From Lepidostoma basale (Eukaryota > Arthropoda > Insecta > Trichoptera > Lepidostomatidae): 64,000 nt of DNA. The notes beneath the pieces were generated by a model that saw nothing but the letters and a program-made list of their open reading frames with translations, was not told the DNA's origin and made no database searches. A program made the position numbers and the translations under genes. Positions 10,180-20,740 of the stretch are shown here, one piece after another. Numbering within the stretch: position 1 is the first letter of the stretch; every line of letters begins with the position of its first letter. The stretch spans positions 95,308 to 159,307 of the forward strand of contig JAHDVF020001567.1 in NCBI GenBank assembly GCA_022606425.2, given 5' to 3'.

Positions 10180-10440
10180 ATAGCAGCGAGCCTCCGAAAC
10201 CGACCAGAATTAAAAGAAGAGTAAATAGAAATAAAGTGTATAAAAAATGTACATAGGTATACGTAAAAAAAATATTTTGAATCAGAAATTTCATGGTAGA
10301 CGTTTATTGTAAATAATAAAGACTTTTTATTTTTGTAAAAAAACTTTTTAAAACTTATAATATACGAGCATTTAGTTAAAATCCATAGCACCGAGCTGCC
10401 GAAACCGGTCGAAGCCACAAATATTAGTGGATTTTGACTT
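10180..10440 (+). repeat. HH-derived fragments (CCGAAACCGGTC type)
   Basis: Two pieces, 10185-10225 (CAGCGAGC..CCGAAACCGACC) and 10383-10440 (GAGCTGCCGAAACCGGTC then AAGCCACAAATATTAGTGG). Similar pieces lie at 11325-11390, 12295-12640, 52940-52980 and 53900-53970. Confidence 0.5.
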
Positions 10441-10497
10441 AATACAAACATTAAATTGTAAATAAAACACTTGCTTTTCACCACTTGAGTTTTATAT

Positions 10498-10548
10498 TTT
10501 ACACGACTAGTTTCGGAAGCTACAGATGCTTCCATCTACAGGTTTAAA
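10498..10548 (-). ncRNA. Hammerhead motif, CUGUAGA variant
   Basis: Minus strand: stem I strand TTTAAAC, CTGTAGA, extra T, GGAAGC-loop-GCTTCC (six pairs), GAAA, CTAG, T, C, GTGTAAA. Core residue A6 is U, expected to weaken or stop cleavage. Stem I pairs except for one A-G. Stem III is the self-complementary ACTAGT. Confidence 0.5.
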
Positions 10549-10577
10549 TATAAACTTATTTATTTAACGAGTTTATT

Positions 10578-10628
10578 TTTAAACCTGTAGATGGAAGCAT
10601 CTGTAGCTTCCGAAACTAGTCGTGTAAA
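10578..10628 (+). ncRNA. Hammerhead motif, CUGUAGA variant, second arm
   Basis: Exact mirror of 10498-10548, including the A6-to-U change. Predicted cleavage would follow the C at 10621. Confidence 0.5.
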
Positions 10629-10799
10629 ATATAAAACTCAAGTGGTGAAAAACAAGTGTTTTATTTACAATTTAATCATGTCCTACCACAAAGTGAATGC
10701 TGAAACAATAAATAACATAAATACAAACATTAAAAATATTTTTATTTATTTTCAATATAAATACATAAATTATAACATACACTTTTTACATTAACCACG

Positions 10800-11134
10800 T
10801 AGTCGTAATTATATTATATACAAATTTGATTCGGTTACATCCAGGCTTCATCAGGACAATATCAAATCTTTATTTATTTATTGAAGGTTATGGCGTTAAC
10901 ACGTGTGTGATAGTGTTACGAAATTTAAAATCCATTGTATTGAATATGAATCTGCTTGAATACCTGTAATACCAATACTCTTGGAAGGCTTAACCAGCAC
11001 CTAACGGATAATGTTCTGGCTGATCTGGCTAGATTGAGCGAATCGGACTGCTGGAAGCAAAAGACGCATAATCGAGTAGCTTGGAGGAAAATCATCAAGG
11101 AGGCTAAAACTCTTCAAGAATTACATGGCCATAG
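10800..11134. other. Spacer with LINE-like remnant
   Basis: A short frame at 10956-11141 (DNVLADLARLSESDCWKQ, then RKIIKEAKTLQE) resembles the extreme C-terminus of an insect LINE and runs into the AGTA microsatellite, which may be its tail. The family was not identified. Confidence 0.35.
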
Positions 11135-11135
11135 G

Positions 11136-11188
<53 letters not shown>
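11136..11188. repeat. (AGTA)n microsatellite
   Basis: Thirteen or so uninterrupted AGTA units directly after the LINE-like remnant; probably a 3' tail. Confidence 0.9.
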
Positions 11189-11190
<2 letters not shown>

Positions 11191-11324
11191 TGTCAAAATA
11201 ATCGTACTATCATAGTACTACATAATGACGTACACATATAAATATCATTTTATTAGTTGGATAACACCAATAATTTGTAAAAACAAAAAAACCCAGTTAT
11301 TTTTACGCAAGTACTCATATTAGT

Positions 11325-11520
11325 TATAAGATGGCAGCGAGCTGCGCAAACCGGCCGAAGACACAAATATTATATTAACGAATTTTAACTAAATATAATT
11401 TTTTTTTTTTTTAAATTAAACTACCTTGAAGATTGAAACTGCGACGATCTCCGAATCGTCGATCCAGAAAGACGAGCTACACGTATTTTACCAAGATCCC
11501 AAAATTTGAAAATCTACGCA
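11325..11520 (+). repeat. HH-derived fragments
   Basis: AGATGGCAGCGAGCTGCGCAA then ACCGGCC (11330-11370), and a second type TTGAAGATTGAAACTGCGAC, CCGAATCGTC (11433-11490) that is also present at 54600-54690 and, weaker, at 28010-28065. Confidence 0.45.
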
Positions 11521-12294
11521 ATTATTTAAAATTTCTTTATTTTCATTATGTAAGTATGATTCTAAAAGCGAAAATAGTACTCTGTTAAAAGCCTTGAGAA
11601 TACACGTGTGATATAAACGTAACAGTTAATATGTATTTAACATACACTGGTACGTTAATAACAGCTTTTAGGGAATTCAAAGAAACGTTAATAACTTAAT
11701 TAAAATTATGATATTAAAAGGAGCGAGTTAAAGTTGTTATGCCACATAAACTTAATATACAAAAGCTCTCATAATTAGAAGAATAAATATGCAAAAGGGC
11801 GAAATACGCGATAATTGCAAATTTGAACATAGTCTTCAGAGAATAGGGTGATTCGTAGATCCACACCTTTCCTCTAATTTGCATTTGGGACAAATTGCTT
11901 TCGGTCGGCCTTGCCTCCTCCCGCGTCAGGACACATTTTCGGATATCCCCCGAGCGAACGGCGCTGTCCCATCTTGGAAATTAGTTAAATTGGGTGATTC
12001 TTATTAATCTGCTATAAAATCTATTTGTTTTATAACCTATTTGTCAGCGGGAGTGCGGCAACTCGGGAATTGAGTTGGATACGCTTATTAATTCATAGAT
12101 TTAAGCTTAATCCTTTCAGCCTAACGCGACGCGAAAGAATGATTAAAAATATCAAATTAAATAGAGCCAAAAATAAAAAAAATCAAGCCGTTGCTAGTTT
12201 GAGAAAAAATTAAAAAAAAAATCTATTCAAAATGTTATTGCAAGATAATTTTTATTATTATTTTAATACAAAATTTCTTTATTATTATAATAAT
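11521..12294. other. Low-repeat stretch
   Basis: A CpG-containing block at 11870-11990 (GGTCGGCCTTGCCTCCTCCC) looks like single-copy DNA. No exon, splice-bounded frame or RNA gene recognised. Confidence 0.4.
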
Positions 12295-12640
12295 ATATGA
12301 AGTGCGGTTCTGCTTGTGTTAAACATCGACTGGTTTCGGCAGCTTGCTGCCATCTTCTAGTATCTGACAGCAAGCTGTCGATACCGGTCGACGTTAAACA
12401 CAAGTGGAAGCCCACTAAATGTATAATAATTGTGTCAAATGTTCTTTTATATTCATTTTTTAAAGCAAAAGTTCAATTAAAAAAAATAAATAATAATAAA
12501 TTGATTAAAAATTTATTTATTATTTTATATTTAGTATTCTTCCACTTGTGATTAACGTCAACCGGCTTCAGCAGTATGCTAAGATCTTGGTCTCTGGCTA
12601 GGCAAACTGCCGAAACCGGTCGACGTTATACACACTAAAT
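12295..12640. repeat. Two HH palindromes in a row (GGCAGC stem II family)
   Basis: First unit 12295-12420, second 12535-12640; both have arms with GTGTTAAAC/ACACAAG flanks, stem II GGCAGC...GCTGCC and CCGAAACCGGTCGACG. In the first, the minus arm reads CTAGAAGA where CTGANGA is expected, as also at 53960; this family seems to carry a one-base insertion in the core. Confidence 0.55.
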
Positions 12641-12827
12641 ATATAATAATAATAAAAATTGTTTCAAATATTTTTTTCTTTCATTTTTTAAAGTGAATTA
12701 CAACATAGATATTTTTTTTTTCCAAGACAAGTGAATGGCTGTTTATCTATTGAAGTAGCTGTTAGAGAGTGGCGGTCTTAGTAAATCAAATCCAATCGAA
12801 TCTAATCAAATCTAATCGAATAAGTTT

Positions 12828-13090
12828 ATTGTTGAGTTAATATTGTTGATATACTTTGGAAATTGAAAAACTTTGTTTAATCCACTATTTAATAAAAAAT
12901 ATTGAAAAACACGACATGTTTCGGAGGATACCTCCATCTTGAAACATGTCGTGTTTTTTTAATATTTTTTATATTAAATAGTGGATTAAACAAAGTTTTT
13001 CAATTTCCAAAGTATATAACTATGGAATTCCACAGTGTTAAGGCCTTAGCGTTCAATAAGTTTAATGTTGTTGAGTTAATACTCAACAGA
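12828..13090. repeat. HH palindrome with TTCCACAGTG tail
   Basis: Arms 12849-12922 and 12942-13017 are complementary over about 70 bases and end in CGACATGTTTC / GAAACATGTCG. The centre GGAGGATACCTCC is a single stem II, so the two arms share one hammerhead hairpin and the core is lost. The right side continues into ATGGAATTCCACAGTGTTAA, the tail motif. Confidence 0.65.
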
Positions 13091-13109
13091 CACTATAAAA
13101 AATATTAAT

Positions 13110-13227
13110 GTTAAAGGCATCTATTGAACACAGGTAAAATACTATATACGAGCATTTATTATACAATAGGAACGCGTGAGAGATGGTTCGACATTAAGAA
13201 GACAAGATACTCTGAACGTACTTTTTT
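13110..13227 (-). mobile_element. LINE family X, 3' end fragment
   Basis: Minus-strand sequence matching the X 3' UTR: TTAAGAAGACAAGATACTCT, CGCGTGAGAGATGGTTCGAC and AAAGGCATCTATTGA. Not coding. Confidence 0.55.
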
Positions 13228-13800
13228 ACCGCTATAGATACACAATACATGAGATAATTACTAACTTAAACGACAAATTAAAGTATCCACGAGAGTGCAC
13301 CTAACAAAATTCAACTGCAGAATGCTTACTGCATTAGCAGCGACCCCTGGTGGATAAAAGTTCATCCGCTTTTACAATTTTCATTCTCTCATTAATAATT
13401 CTGCCTCAGTCGCGATGGATGTAAGAACAAAGGCCGTCCCGAGGGGTTCGCGACAGACGGAGAAGGAGTAACGAAGAAAGAAAGCGAGAAACCACAATGA
13501 AATGCTAAAATCTGCCGACATCGCAATCCATCATTTCGTTATATACGGAGGAGTGGATTGGAAGAAATGCGTGGAAAATAAAGTCAATTCCCTCTGTCAG
13601 CTTGCATAAAGGGGATGTGATCTTTCAACCCGGACAGGATTACCTTTGTCTAACCTATCACATTTTTTACAGCCGACCTAGTATTTGACCCGCCATAGTA
13701 CATATGGTATGTGTACTACAAATAGTATACAAACGCTTTTTTATCTCACTGTTTCGAAGTGACTCAGTGTGTCTTCGTAAAAAGTTACAGGGATTTTTTG
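13228..13800. other. Low-repeat block
   Basis: CpG-richer DNA (for example CGTCCCGAGGGGTTCGCGAC near 13435). No gene recognised; candidate single-copy or conserved non-coding sequence. Confidence 0.4.
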
Positions 13801-15332
13801 TATACAACATATCGTTTGAACCCAATTACTGTCAACACTTTGTTTTTAGCTATTATATTGATTATTGAGGCAGCAAGAGCTATATAGCAAGAGCTACAAC
13901 ACATCGTTTGAACCCAATTACTGTAAACACTTTGTTTTTAGCTATTATATTGATTATTGAGGCAGCAAGAGCTATACATATAGCAAGAGCTACAACATAT
14001 CGTTTGAACCCAATTACTGTCAACACTTTGTTTTTAGCTATTATATTGATTATTGAGGCAGCAAGAGCTATATAGCAAGAGCTACAACATATCGTTTGAA
14101 CCCAATTACTGTAAACACTTTGTTTTTAGCTATTATATTGATTATTGAGGCAGCAAGAGCTATATAGCAAGAGCTACAACATATCGTTTGAACCCAATTA
14201 CTGTAAACACTTTGTTTTTAGCTATTATATTGATTATTGAGACAAGAGCATAAGCAGCTACAACATATCGTTTGAACCCAATTACTGTAAACACTTTGTT
14301 TTTAGCTATTATATTGATTATTAAGGCAGCAAGAGCTATATAGCAAGAGCTACAACATATCGTTTGAACCCAATTACTGTCAACACTTTGTTTTTAGCTA
14401 TTATATTGATTATTGAGGCAGCAAGAGCTATATAGCAAGAGCTACAACATATCGTTTGAACCCAATTACTGTCAACACTTTGTTTTTAGCTATTATATTG
14501 ATTATTGAGGCAGCAAGAGCTACAACATATCGTTTAAACCCAATTACTGTAAACACTTTGTTTTTAGCTATTATATTGATTATTGAGACAGCAAGAGCCA
14601 TATAGCAAGAGCTACAACATATCGTTTGAACCCTAATTACTGTAAACACTTTGTTTTTAGCTATTATATTGATTATTAAGGCAGCAAGAGCTATATAGCA
14701 AGAGCTACAACACATCGTTTAAACCCAATTACTGTAAACACTTTGTTTTTAGCTATTATATTGATTATTGAGGCAGCAAGAGCTATACATATAGCAAGAG
14801 CTACAACATATCGTTTGAACCCAATTACTGTCAACACTTTGTTTTTAGCTATTATATTGATTATTGAGGCAGCAAGAGCTATATAGCAAGAGCTACAACA
14901 TATCGTTTGAACCCAATTACTGTAAACACTTTGTTTTTAGCTATTATATTGATTATTGAGGCAGCAAGAGCTATATAGCAAGAGCTACAACATATCGTTT
15001 GAACCCAATTACTGTAAACACTTTGTTTTTTAGCTATTATATTGATTATTGAGACAGCAAAAGCTACAACATATCGTTTGAACCCAATTACTGTAAACAC
15101 TTTGTTTTTAGCTATTATATTGATTATTGAGGCAGCAAGAGCTATACATATAGCAAGAGCTACAACATATCGTTTGAACCCAATTACTGTCAACACTTTG
15201 TTTTTAGCTATTATATTGATTATTGAGGCAGCAAGAGCTATATAGCAAGAGCTACAACATATCGTTTGAACCCAATTACTGTAAACACTTTGTTTTTTAG
15301 CTATATATTGATTATTGAGGCAGCAAGAGCTA
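13801..15332. repeat. 92-bp minisatellite, 17 copies
   Basis: ATCGTTT (one unit ATCGTTTAAACC) recurs at 13811, 13903, 13999, 14091, 14183, 14267, 14359, 14451, 14529, 14621, 14714, 14810, 14902, 14994, 15073, 15169 and 15261. Spacing is 92 in most, 96 in three, 93 in one, and 78-84 in three. The length classes come from whether the AGCAAGAGCT block occurs once or twice and which linker lies between. Open frames inside it (for example 14428-14715 minus) are repeat artefacts. Confidence 0.95.
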
Positions 15333-15334
15333 CG

Positions 15335-15460
15335 TTTAATAAAATGAAATCACTCTTCTGAAATGATAACGTAAACTTGAAACTCCGCCAGAGAATGATC
15401 AAATGCTGTGTGTGGTCTGTTTTATTGTACGGATGTGAAACGTGAATCTTGAAAGTTAAC
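15335..15460 (+). mobile_element. R (RTE-like) LINE fragment
   Basis: Encodes MKSLF*NDNVNLKLRQRMIK then CCVWSVLLYGCET, the same segment as 21668-21790, with a stop. It follows the minisatellite directly. Confidence 0.6.
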
Positions 15461-15577
15461 TAAAAAAATGCAATAAATTAGCAATTTACAACATCAAAAT
15501 GTTCTCCTTTTGTTTTTTGGACACTGTCATACAATAATAATCAGTACAAAATAATTGTCGGAGAGAATCGAATTAAC

Positions 15578-16325
15578 CCTCGCAACAACAAACCATCACG
15601 CCGTTTCCCCGCAGGGGTAGACAGAGAGAATGGACCGCCAAACTACTCTATCCTGACATACCTCTCTAGCTTCCTCCACATTCATAAAGCGAGTCATACA
15701 CGCACGTCAATTCTTCCGGCTTCTGACATGACCAACCTATAAAATTTGATTAATTTGGTCATGCCATGCTTTCCTCGGTCTACCTCGACTCCGTACTCCA
15801 TTTTAATTGTTAACGTATCATTTTTTAACAATTCTTTTTTCACCCATGCGCTCAATATGTCCGAACTAACCCAGCGATCCTTTCATAATTTTGTTTATCA
15901 TACCTTCTTTCGCTCTACATTCCTTTCTAATATCATCATTTGAGATTCTGTCGTACATTGTTCAATCACACATACGTCTTAGGGACCTCAACTCTACCGC
16001 ATTTATTGTGCTCTTATCTTTCTTCTGCCAGTTCCATGTTTCGCTTCCATATATAAGGGTTGGGACCAGAACTCCATTGCGAACTATTTTTGAAACTCCA
16101 TTCACTTTGTTACCCGCACCAACCCTTCCTTCAACATCACTGCCCGTTCGGCCATCCATGTGAACATGCTACCTAAATACACAAATTCACTCACCTGTTC
16201 CAAGTTCTCTTCGTTCGCACTTATGTTACAAACTGTCATTTGCTCTTCCCTTTCAAAAACTAACAGCTTTGACTTTCCGACATTCATCATTAAATCGTTT
16301 GACTTGCATACCTCATACATTATAC
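15578..16325 (-). mobile_element. LINE family T, (TTG)n-tail type
   Basis: Minus-strand reading gives MYEVCKSNDLMMNVGKSKLL, EQMTVCNISANEENLEQVSE, FVYLGSMFT, then GAGNKVNGVSKIVRNGVLVP, TLIYGSETWNWQKKDKS, VELRSLRRMCD and on to the GGGGAAACGGCGTG end followed by TTG units. It starts just past the YADD region, so it is 5'-truncated, with at least two frame breaks. Confidence 0.75.
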
Positions 16326-16417
16326 GTTATTATTCCTCACTCGCTCTCTTGAATTCTTCCTGGCACTCAAGGGTTAAAATATTTTTGATGTAATCCGCTA
16401 TTTTAAGTAGTTTTCGA

Positions 16418-16505
16418 CGTTAGCTATCACTGTGGGGAATACTTTATAATCAAAGTGATTTTCCTGGGAAGTGTTACTGGAGTTGTTTCCCGTTGCCTTC
16501 TGCAT
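16418..16505 (-). mobile_element. R-derived SINE fragment
   Basis: Matches 44095-44180: GTTAGCTATCACT, TTCCTGG, GTTTCCCGTTGCCTTCT. 88 bases. Confidence 0.45.
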
Positions 16506-17394
16506 TTCAAAAATGTTAAATAATTTTATAATTTTGCCATTTTTAAAACTTTTTTTACGACCTGTCACTTTCCGGACGAATGTTCAACCCGCTTAAACGC
16601 GTTTTTATATACATATAAGTCATCACCAATCCCTTTGTGTTATCATTAATTAATTTTATTCAAATTCAATCACACCGAAGCATATTTTAAAACGACGATT
16701 TTATTCTGTTCATTATATAGATGTATTATTATTTTTCGTTTAATTAAAAAGAAATTAATCGCTTCTGCGCATCGATTGAATTTTCATCCCTAATATATAT
16801 ATTTTTACGCAAAATGTTTACACACCGAAGGTAAATTATAAACGAGGTAAAATAATAATTTATTTTGATGTCGGTTATAGAGATGGGAGGCATCGTGTTA
16901 CGAAATCGATTTTATTTACTTTCGATATTTAATAAATGTGTGGTTTAAATCTCTCTAATGTTTAACTCATATTTAAAGCTTTCTTGATTGGTATATGCCT
17001 TATTGAAGATCTTTATCATTCAAACATGGTCCAACGCTTTGTGTTGCTATTTGTTTTGCCCATTTAACTCAGATAAGTTAATTATAATGATAATCAATAC
17101 GATTGAAAACGTTTGTTTCCTAAAAGTTTTATTATAATTAATAGAATGACATGTTTCGCCTGTAATTATCAAATATAACTACACATTAAATAAATCATTT
17201 ATTTGTATTTCATAATAATAAATAATAAGGGAACATATTTATTTTTCGCGCTTTTGACGCATTGCTCGAAAAGATCAGGATAAATTCGAACAGTTAATAA
17301 TAATAGCGAAGTAGAAAGGAAGCCGGTCGAAGGAACAAACATTAAAAAAAATATCTTCTATATTCGCCATAACCGTTCGCCATAATTCGTTGTG
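16506..17394. other. AT-rich spacer with HH-family fragment
   Basis: At 17145-17200 a decayed copy of the GACATGTTTCGCC element (core TTGATAA on the minus strand at 17166-17172, internal deletion in stem II). At 17350-17398, minus strand, GTGAATCCACAACG is followed by ATGGCGAA twice, the HH tail motif. Confidence 0.45.
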
Positions 17395-17592
17395 GATTCA
17401 CATTTGAATAACTTTTTGGTAACATTGTATTATCACAACACTTTTTTGTACTTTTTACAAACATGTTTCGGGACACAAACTTCCCTAAAAGTCACACACT
17501 GAAGAAGAGAAGTTTGTGTCCCGAAACATGTTTGTAAAAAGTACAAAAAAGTGTTGTGATAAAACAATGTTACCAAAAAGTTATTCAATTAA
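17395..17592. repeat. HH palindrome (GGGA/TCCC stem II family)
   Basis: Arms 17405-17484 and 17508-17590 are near-perfect complements, sharing AACTTTTTGGTAACA and AGTACAAAAAAGTGTTGTGA. The plus arm keeps a hammerhead core. Confidence 0.75.
17496..17535 (+). ncRNA. Hammerhead motif with 3-bp stem I
   Basis: ACA, CTGAAGA, extra A, GAGA-loop-TCCC, GAAA, CATG, T, T, TGT. Core residues are all present. Stem II has one mismatch that is absent from the opposite arm (GGGA/TCCC). Stem I has three strong pairs, so it would be weak in isolation. Relatives: 55018-55057, 58870-58925, 61060-61098. Confidence 0.55.
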
Positions 17593-17639
17593 AAAAAAAA
17601 AAAATGCAAATTTAATTATTATTATTATTTAGGAGAGAA

Positions 17640-18060
17640 CGACTCTAAGGATGGCCATCAAGCTGCTGGTACGATCAAATCAGGGCATTGACTAACTAAA
17701 TAGCTGCAGCCTGGAGACAGACAGCTGACAGGAGAGCATGACGAGCCACGGTGGATAGTTTACTGGATATACACGACCCTGTCACGAGGAGTGCTATGTA
17801 AGAAAGAGATATATGATCTTGGTAAGGTCCATGTCCCGCGATGTTCTCTTCGAACGTTTGACGTTTCGGAGATCAGGCAGACCCCATTTTCATAGTTATT
17901 TAGTGAGTCAGTCAAAGAGGATATCAACAGAAACACCAAAGTTCTTCCTAGAATATCGCGGCACACCAAAAGCTAATAATATTCGGTCTAGACGTGGGCG
18001 TTATTCAGCTCAGGAGACGTTGGTAACCTTTTTATCTTTTTTTTAGCTTATCAGTGACTT
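17640..18060 (-). repeat. Unclassified repeat-like block
   Basis: The minus strand has a 69-codon frame (ISETSNVRREHRGTWTLPRS...) ending in TPRDRVVYIQ, plus CTCCGAAACGTC, which is like the hammerhead 3' half. I do not recognise the family, and the core CTGANGA is not present. Confidence 0.3.
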
Positions 18061-18093
18061 CCGGCCAGTAGAATCGGCGGCGACCTTATACAC

Positions 18094-18375
18094 ATACACA
18101 TCATTAATCCTTCGAGCCGTTTCTGCAGCACTGGTGCCACGGTGGAACTCGTACTCGTAAATAATGCGATATTTCAAGTTTTCCATTTTGTAAACTGAGT
18201 GACGCAAAGAAAAAAAACAATTGAGGAAAAAAAAAAAGAATTATAATTTTCGAAACACAAATACTTGAGTAAATAGCTGTATAAATTTGAATTTGGAATT
18301 TCTAACCAAAGAGAAGATATTTGAGATCAAAGTTGCCAGTACGGCAAAACGCCAATTTCATATGTAAGGACCTAA
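18094..18375 (-). pseudogene. mariner fragment, N-terminal end
   Basis: Nearly identical to 20258-20540: the region coding the transposase N-terminus, the 5' UTR and the terminal repeat ending AAGGACCTAA next to TA (18376-18377). The rest of the element is missing at a sharp break after 18093. Confidence 0.8.
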
Positions 18376-18554
18376 TATTTGACCGCGGCACACCTGCATG
18401 CACCGGTTGCGGAGCACTGATCTAAGAGAACAATAATAATTGAATCAACCGATATATCATTATGCAGATCTAACACAAGCTTACTTTTGAATACGAATCG
18501 CTCATTTTGAAAAAGTTATTTTAATATTATATAATACTTTAGTAGATTTATTTT

Positions 18555-18825
18555 CGCATCACCGGAAAAGTGGCAGCGCTAAAAAGGCGCTGGGCAGGCC
18601 ATGTCGCTCGCAGATCTGACGATAGATGGACAAAACGTCTCCTTTGCTGGTGTCCTAGAACTGTGACCCGAAACCCAGGACGTCCCCAACATCGACGGAA
18701 GGACGATATTAAAGAGAACGGCGTTATGATATGGATGCGTGTTGCCCAGGACCGACAGACATGGAAACAGATGGAGGAGGCCTACGTCTAGGAGTGGACG
18801 GATATAGGCTGATAATAATGATGCT
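18555..18825 (+). mobile_element. LINE family W, C-terminal end
   Basis: Frame 18570-18791 encodes LKRRWAGHVARRSDDRW, RNPGRPQHRRKDDIKENGV, MRVAQDRQTWKQMEEAYV, the usual end of an insect LINE protein, followed by a degenerate GATAATAATGATG tail. 5'-truncated. Confidence 0.7.
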
Positions 18826-19252
18826 GATTTTCGCAATATTCGCCATTTACTCGATTGCTGAATCGAATAACTCCCATCATTATAGCATAGAATATAGGAA
18901 TATCCTGACGTTGGTTATAATGATTATTACATGACTCCGTAGGGCGGGAAACAGTATGTTAAAATATTAATGGCCCTATGTATCATAGTTAAACTACGTT
19001 AGCATGATTTATTATTAATTATTTCACTGGAAAATAAACGTTTCAACAATTCGGCAGATTAATACTATCACACTCTACGCCACTGAGGGAAGGCGCGATT
19101 ATTAAAGTTTAATTTATACAAGGGCGTACCAAGATCACCGGAGGCGATGTAAGCTAACTACGAGTACATTGAGATGATATTTTAAATATAACGTACACGT
19201 CATTAATTATATATAATCTGGTATTAATTTATCTGTTAATTAGATACAAATA

Positions 19253-20540
19253 TTAGGTCCTTACATATGAAATTGGCGTTTTGTATGGGAGGAACATAAA
19301 GTTGATTTTTTTGAAATATAATATATTTATTTAATCAAAGTATGTACCATTGCTATCAATGCACTTTTGCCATCTCATAAGTAGTTCATCGATCCCTTTA
19401 CTAAAAAAAACCATTCGGACGGGAATCAATAAAATCTTTGAAGTCGGTTTGGACTGTCCCATCGGAGTTGAATTTTTTCCCTTGCAAGAAGTTATCCAAA
19501 TTTCGAAAAAAATAGTAATCTGTTGGGGCAAGGTCCGGAGAGTACGGTGGATGTCTTAGACATTCCAATTGAAGCTCTTCTAATTTGGTAGCCGTCTGTT
19601 GTGCAGTGTGTGGTCTAGCGTTATCATGAAGCAGCAGTGGCCTAGAGCGATTAACCAGCCTCGGTTGTTTAGCAGCTAGCTTTTCCATCATGGTTTGCAG
19701 TTGCTGACAATAGACATCTGCCGTAATCGTCTGGCCAGATTTAAGAAAGCTGTAGTGAACGACACCAGCACTAGTCCACCAAACGCTCACAAGTAACTTT
19801 TTTGGAGTCAATTTTCGCTTGGGGCATGGTTTGGCTGGTTCGGCAGGGTTCAGCCATTGCGATGAGCGCTTCCGATTATCATACAGGATCCACTTTTCAT
19901 CACAGGTAATGATTCGATTCAAAATCCCTTCATTATTGTGCCGGTTGAGTAATGCAACGCAGCAGTCAACGCGCGTTTGTTGATTTGCTTCACTCAATTC
20001 GTGAGGTACCCACCTTTCAAGCTTTTTCACCTTCCCAATTTGCTTCAAGTGGATTAAAACAGTTTTATCACTAACACCGCAGCCTGCAGCTAACTCGGAC
20101 GTGGTTTGCGATGGATCCGCTTCCACAATAGCCTTCAATTCTTCATTATCAACTTTGGTCTTCGGCCGTCCACGGGGCTTGTTCTGCAGGTCGAAATTTC
20201 CAGAACGAAAACGTTGGAACCAAAAACGCACTGTGTTTTCTTTTGCGGCACCGTCGCCATACACATCATTAATCCTTCGAGCCGTTTCTGCAGCACTGGT
20301 GCCACGATGGAACTCGTACTCGTAGATAACGCGATATACCAAGTTTTCCATTTTGTAAACTGAGTGACGCAAAGAAAAAAAACGATTGAGGAAAAAACAA
20401 ATGAATTATAATTTTCGAAACACAAATACTTGAGTAAATAGCTGTACAAATTTGAATTTGGAATTCCTAACCAAAGAGAAGATATTTGAGATCAAAGTTG
20501 CCATTACGGCAAAACGCCAATTTCATATGTAAGGACCTAA
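19253..20540 (-). mobile_element. Full-length mariner, cecropia-type
   Basis: 1288 bp, with terminal inverted repeats of about 31 bp (TTAGGTCCTTACATATGAAA... and its complement) and TA on both sides (19251-19252, 20541-20542). It has the right length for the family and one transposase gene on the minus strand. The host DNA on both sides is unrelated, so this is a clean insertion, probably fairly recent. A truncated sister lies 0.9 kb away at 18094-18375. Confidence 0.93.
19331..20351 (-). pseudogene. mariner transposase, one frameshift near the 3' end
   Basis: Cuts and pastes the element at TA dinucleotides. From the start at 20351 (MENLVYRV; the upstream seven codons belong to the UTR): N-terminal helix-turn-helix region (about residues 15-60, then GRPKTKVDNEELKAIVEADP), second HTH (75-105), the WVPHEL linker (114-119), and catalytic aspartates D151 (TCDEKW), D243 (HDNARPH) and D278 (SPDLAPTD). 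Thirty-four residues separate the last two, the DD34D spacing of mariners; the sequence is closest to the cecropia subfamily (the one that includes human SETMAR/Hsmar1). A run of eight T's (plus-strand A's at 19403-19410) puts the last 24 codons out of frame (SKGIDELLMRWQKCID, then stop); otherwise the gene is open. Confidence 0.92.
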
Positions 20541-20740
20541 TAACTATAATACTTCCACTTATTGTCCTTATTTTGACAGAGACTGGTTTCCCCAGGCTAG
20601 CAAGCATTGACAGACTGGTGACACTGTTGAACTTTACTAATTTATATGATATTAATTCAGATCAGGGGGAGTATTCAAGATTCTATATAAAAAATTGATA
20701 TTTAATTTACTAAATTAAAATATTATTGTAATATTAATGT

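Larger units (their letters stand above)
10445..10682. repeat. Near-perfect HH palindrome with two hammerhead motifs
   Basis: Arms of about 105 bases are almost identical (at least one difference, near 10473 and 10655) and face each other across about 20 bases. Both arms encode the same antisense/sense frame starting MEASVASETSRVKYKTQ, which is a by-product of the palindrome. The hammerhead motifs are at 10498-10548 and 10578-10628. The near identity of the arms implies a recent origin or arm-to-arm conversion. Confidence 0.8.

Noticed and set aside
10838..10870. Hammerhead at minus strand (CTGATGA, GAAT)
   Set aside because: Core CTGATGA is intact, but stem II does not pair, GAAA reads GAAT and stem I is absent. 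Possibly a remnant of another family.
14428..15245. Several open frames with a repeated protein motif (INIIAKNKVFTVIGFKRYV)
   Set aside because: They follow the 92-base minisatellite in its frames and exist on both strands; no gene evidence.
17760..17969. 69-codon frame as a host exon
   Set aside because: Its sequence is repeat-like in feel and the adjoining bases include a hammerhead-type 3' half (CTCCGAAACGTC); not supportable as a gene.
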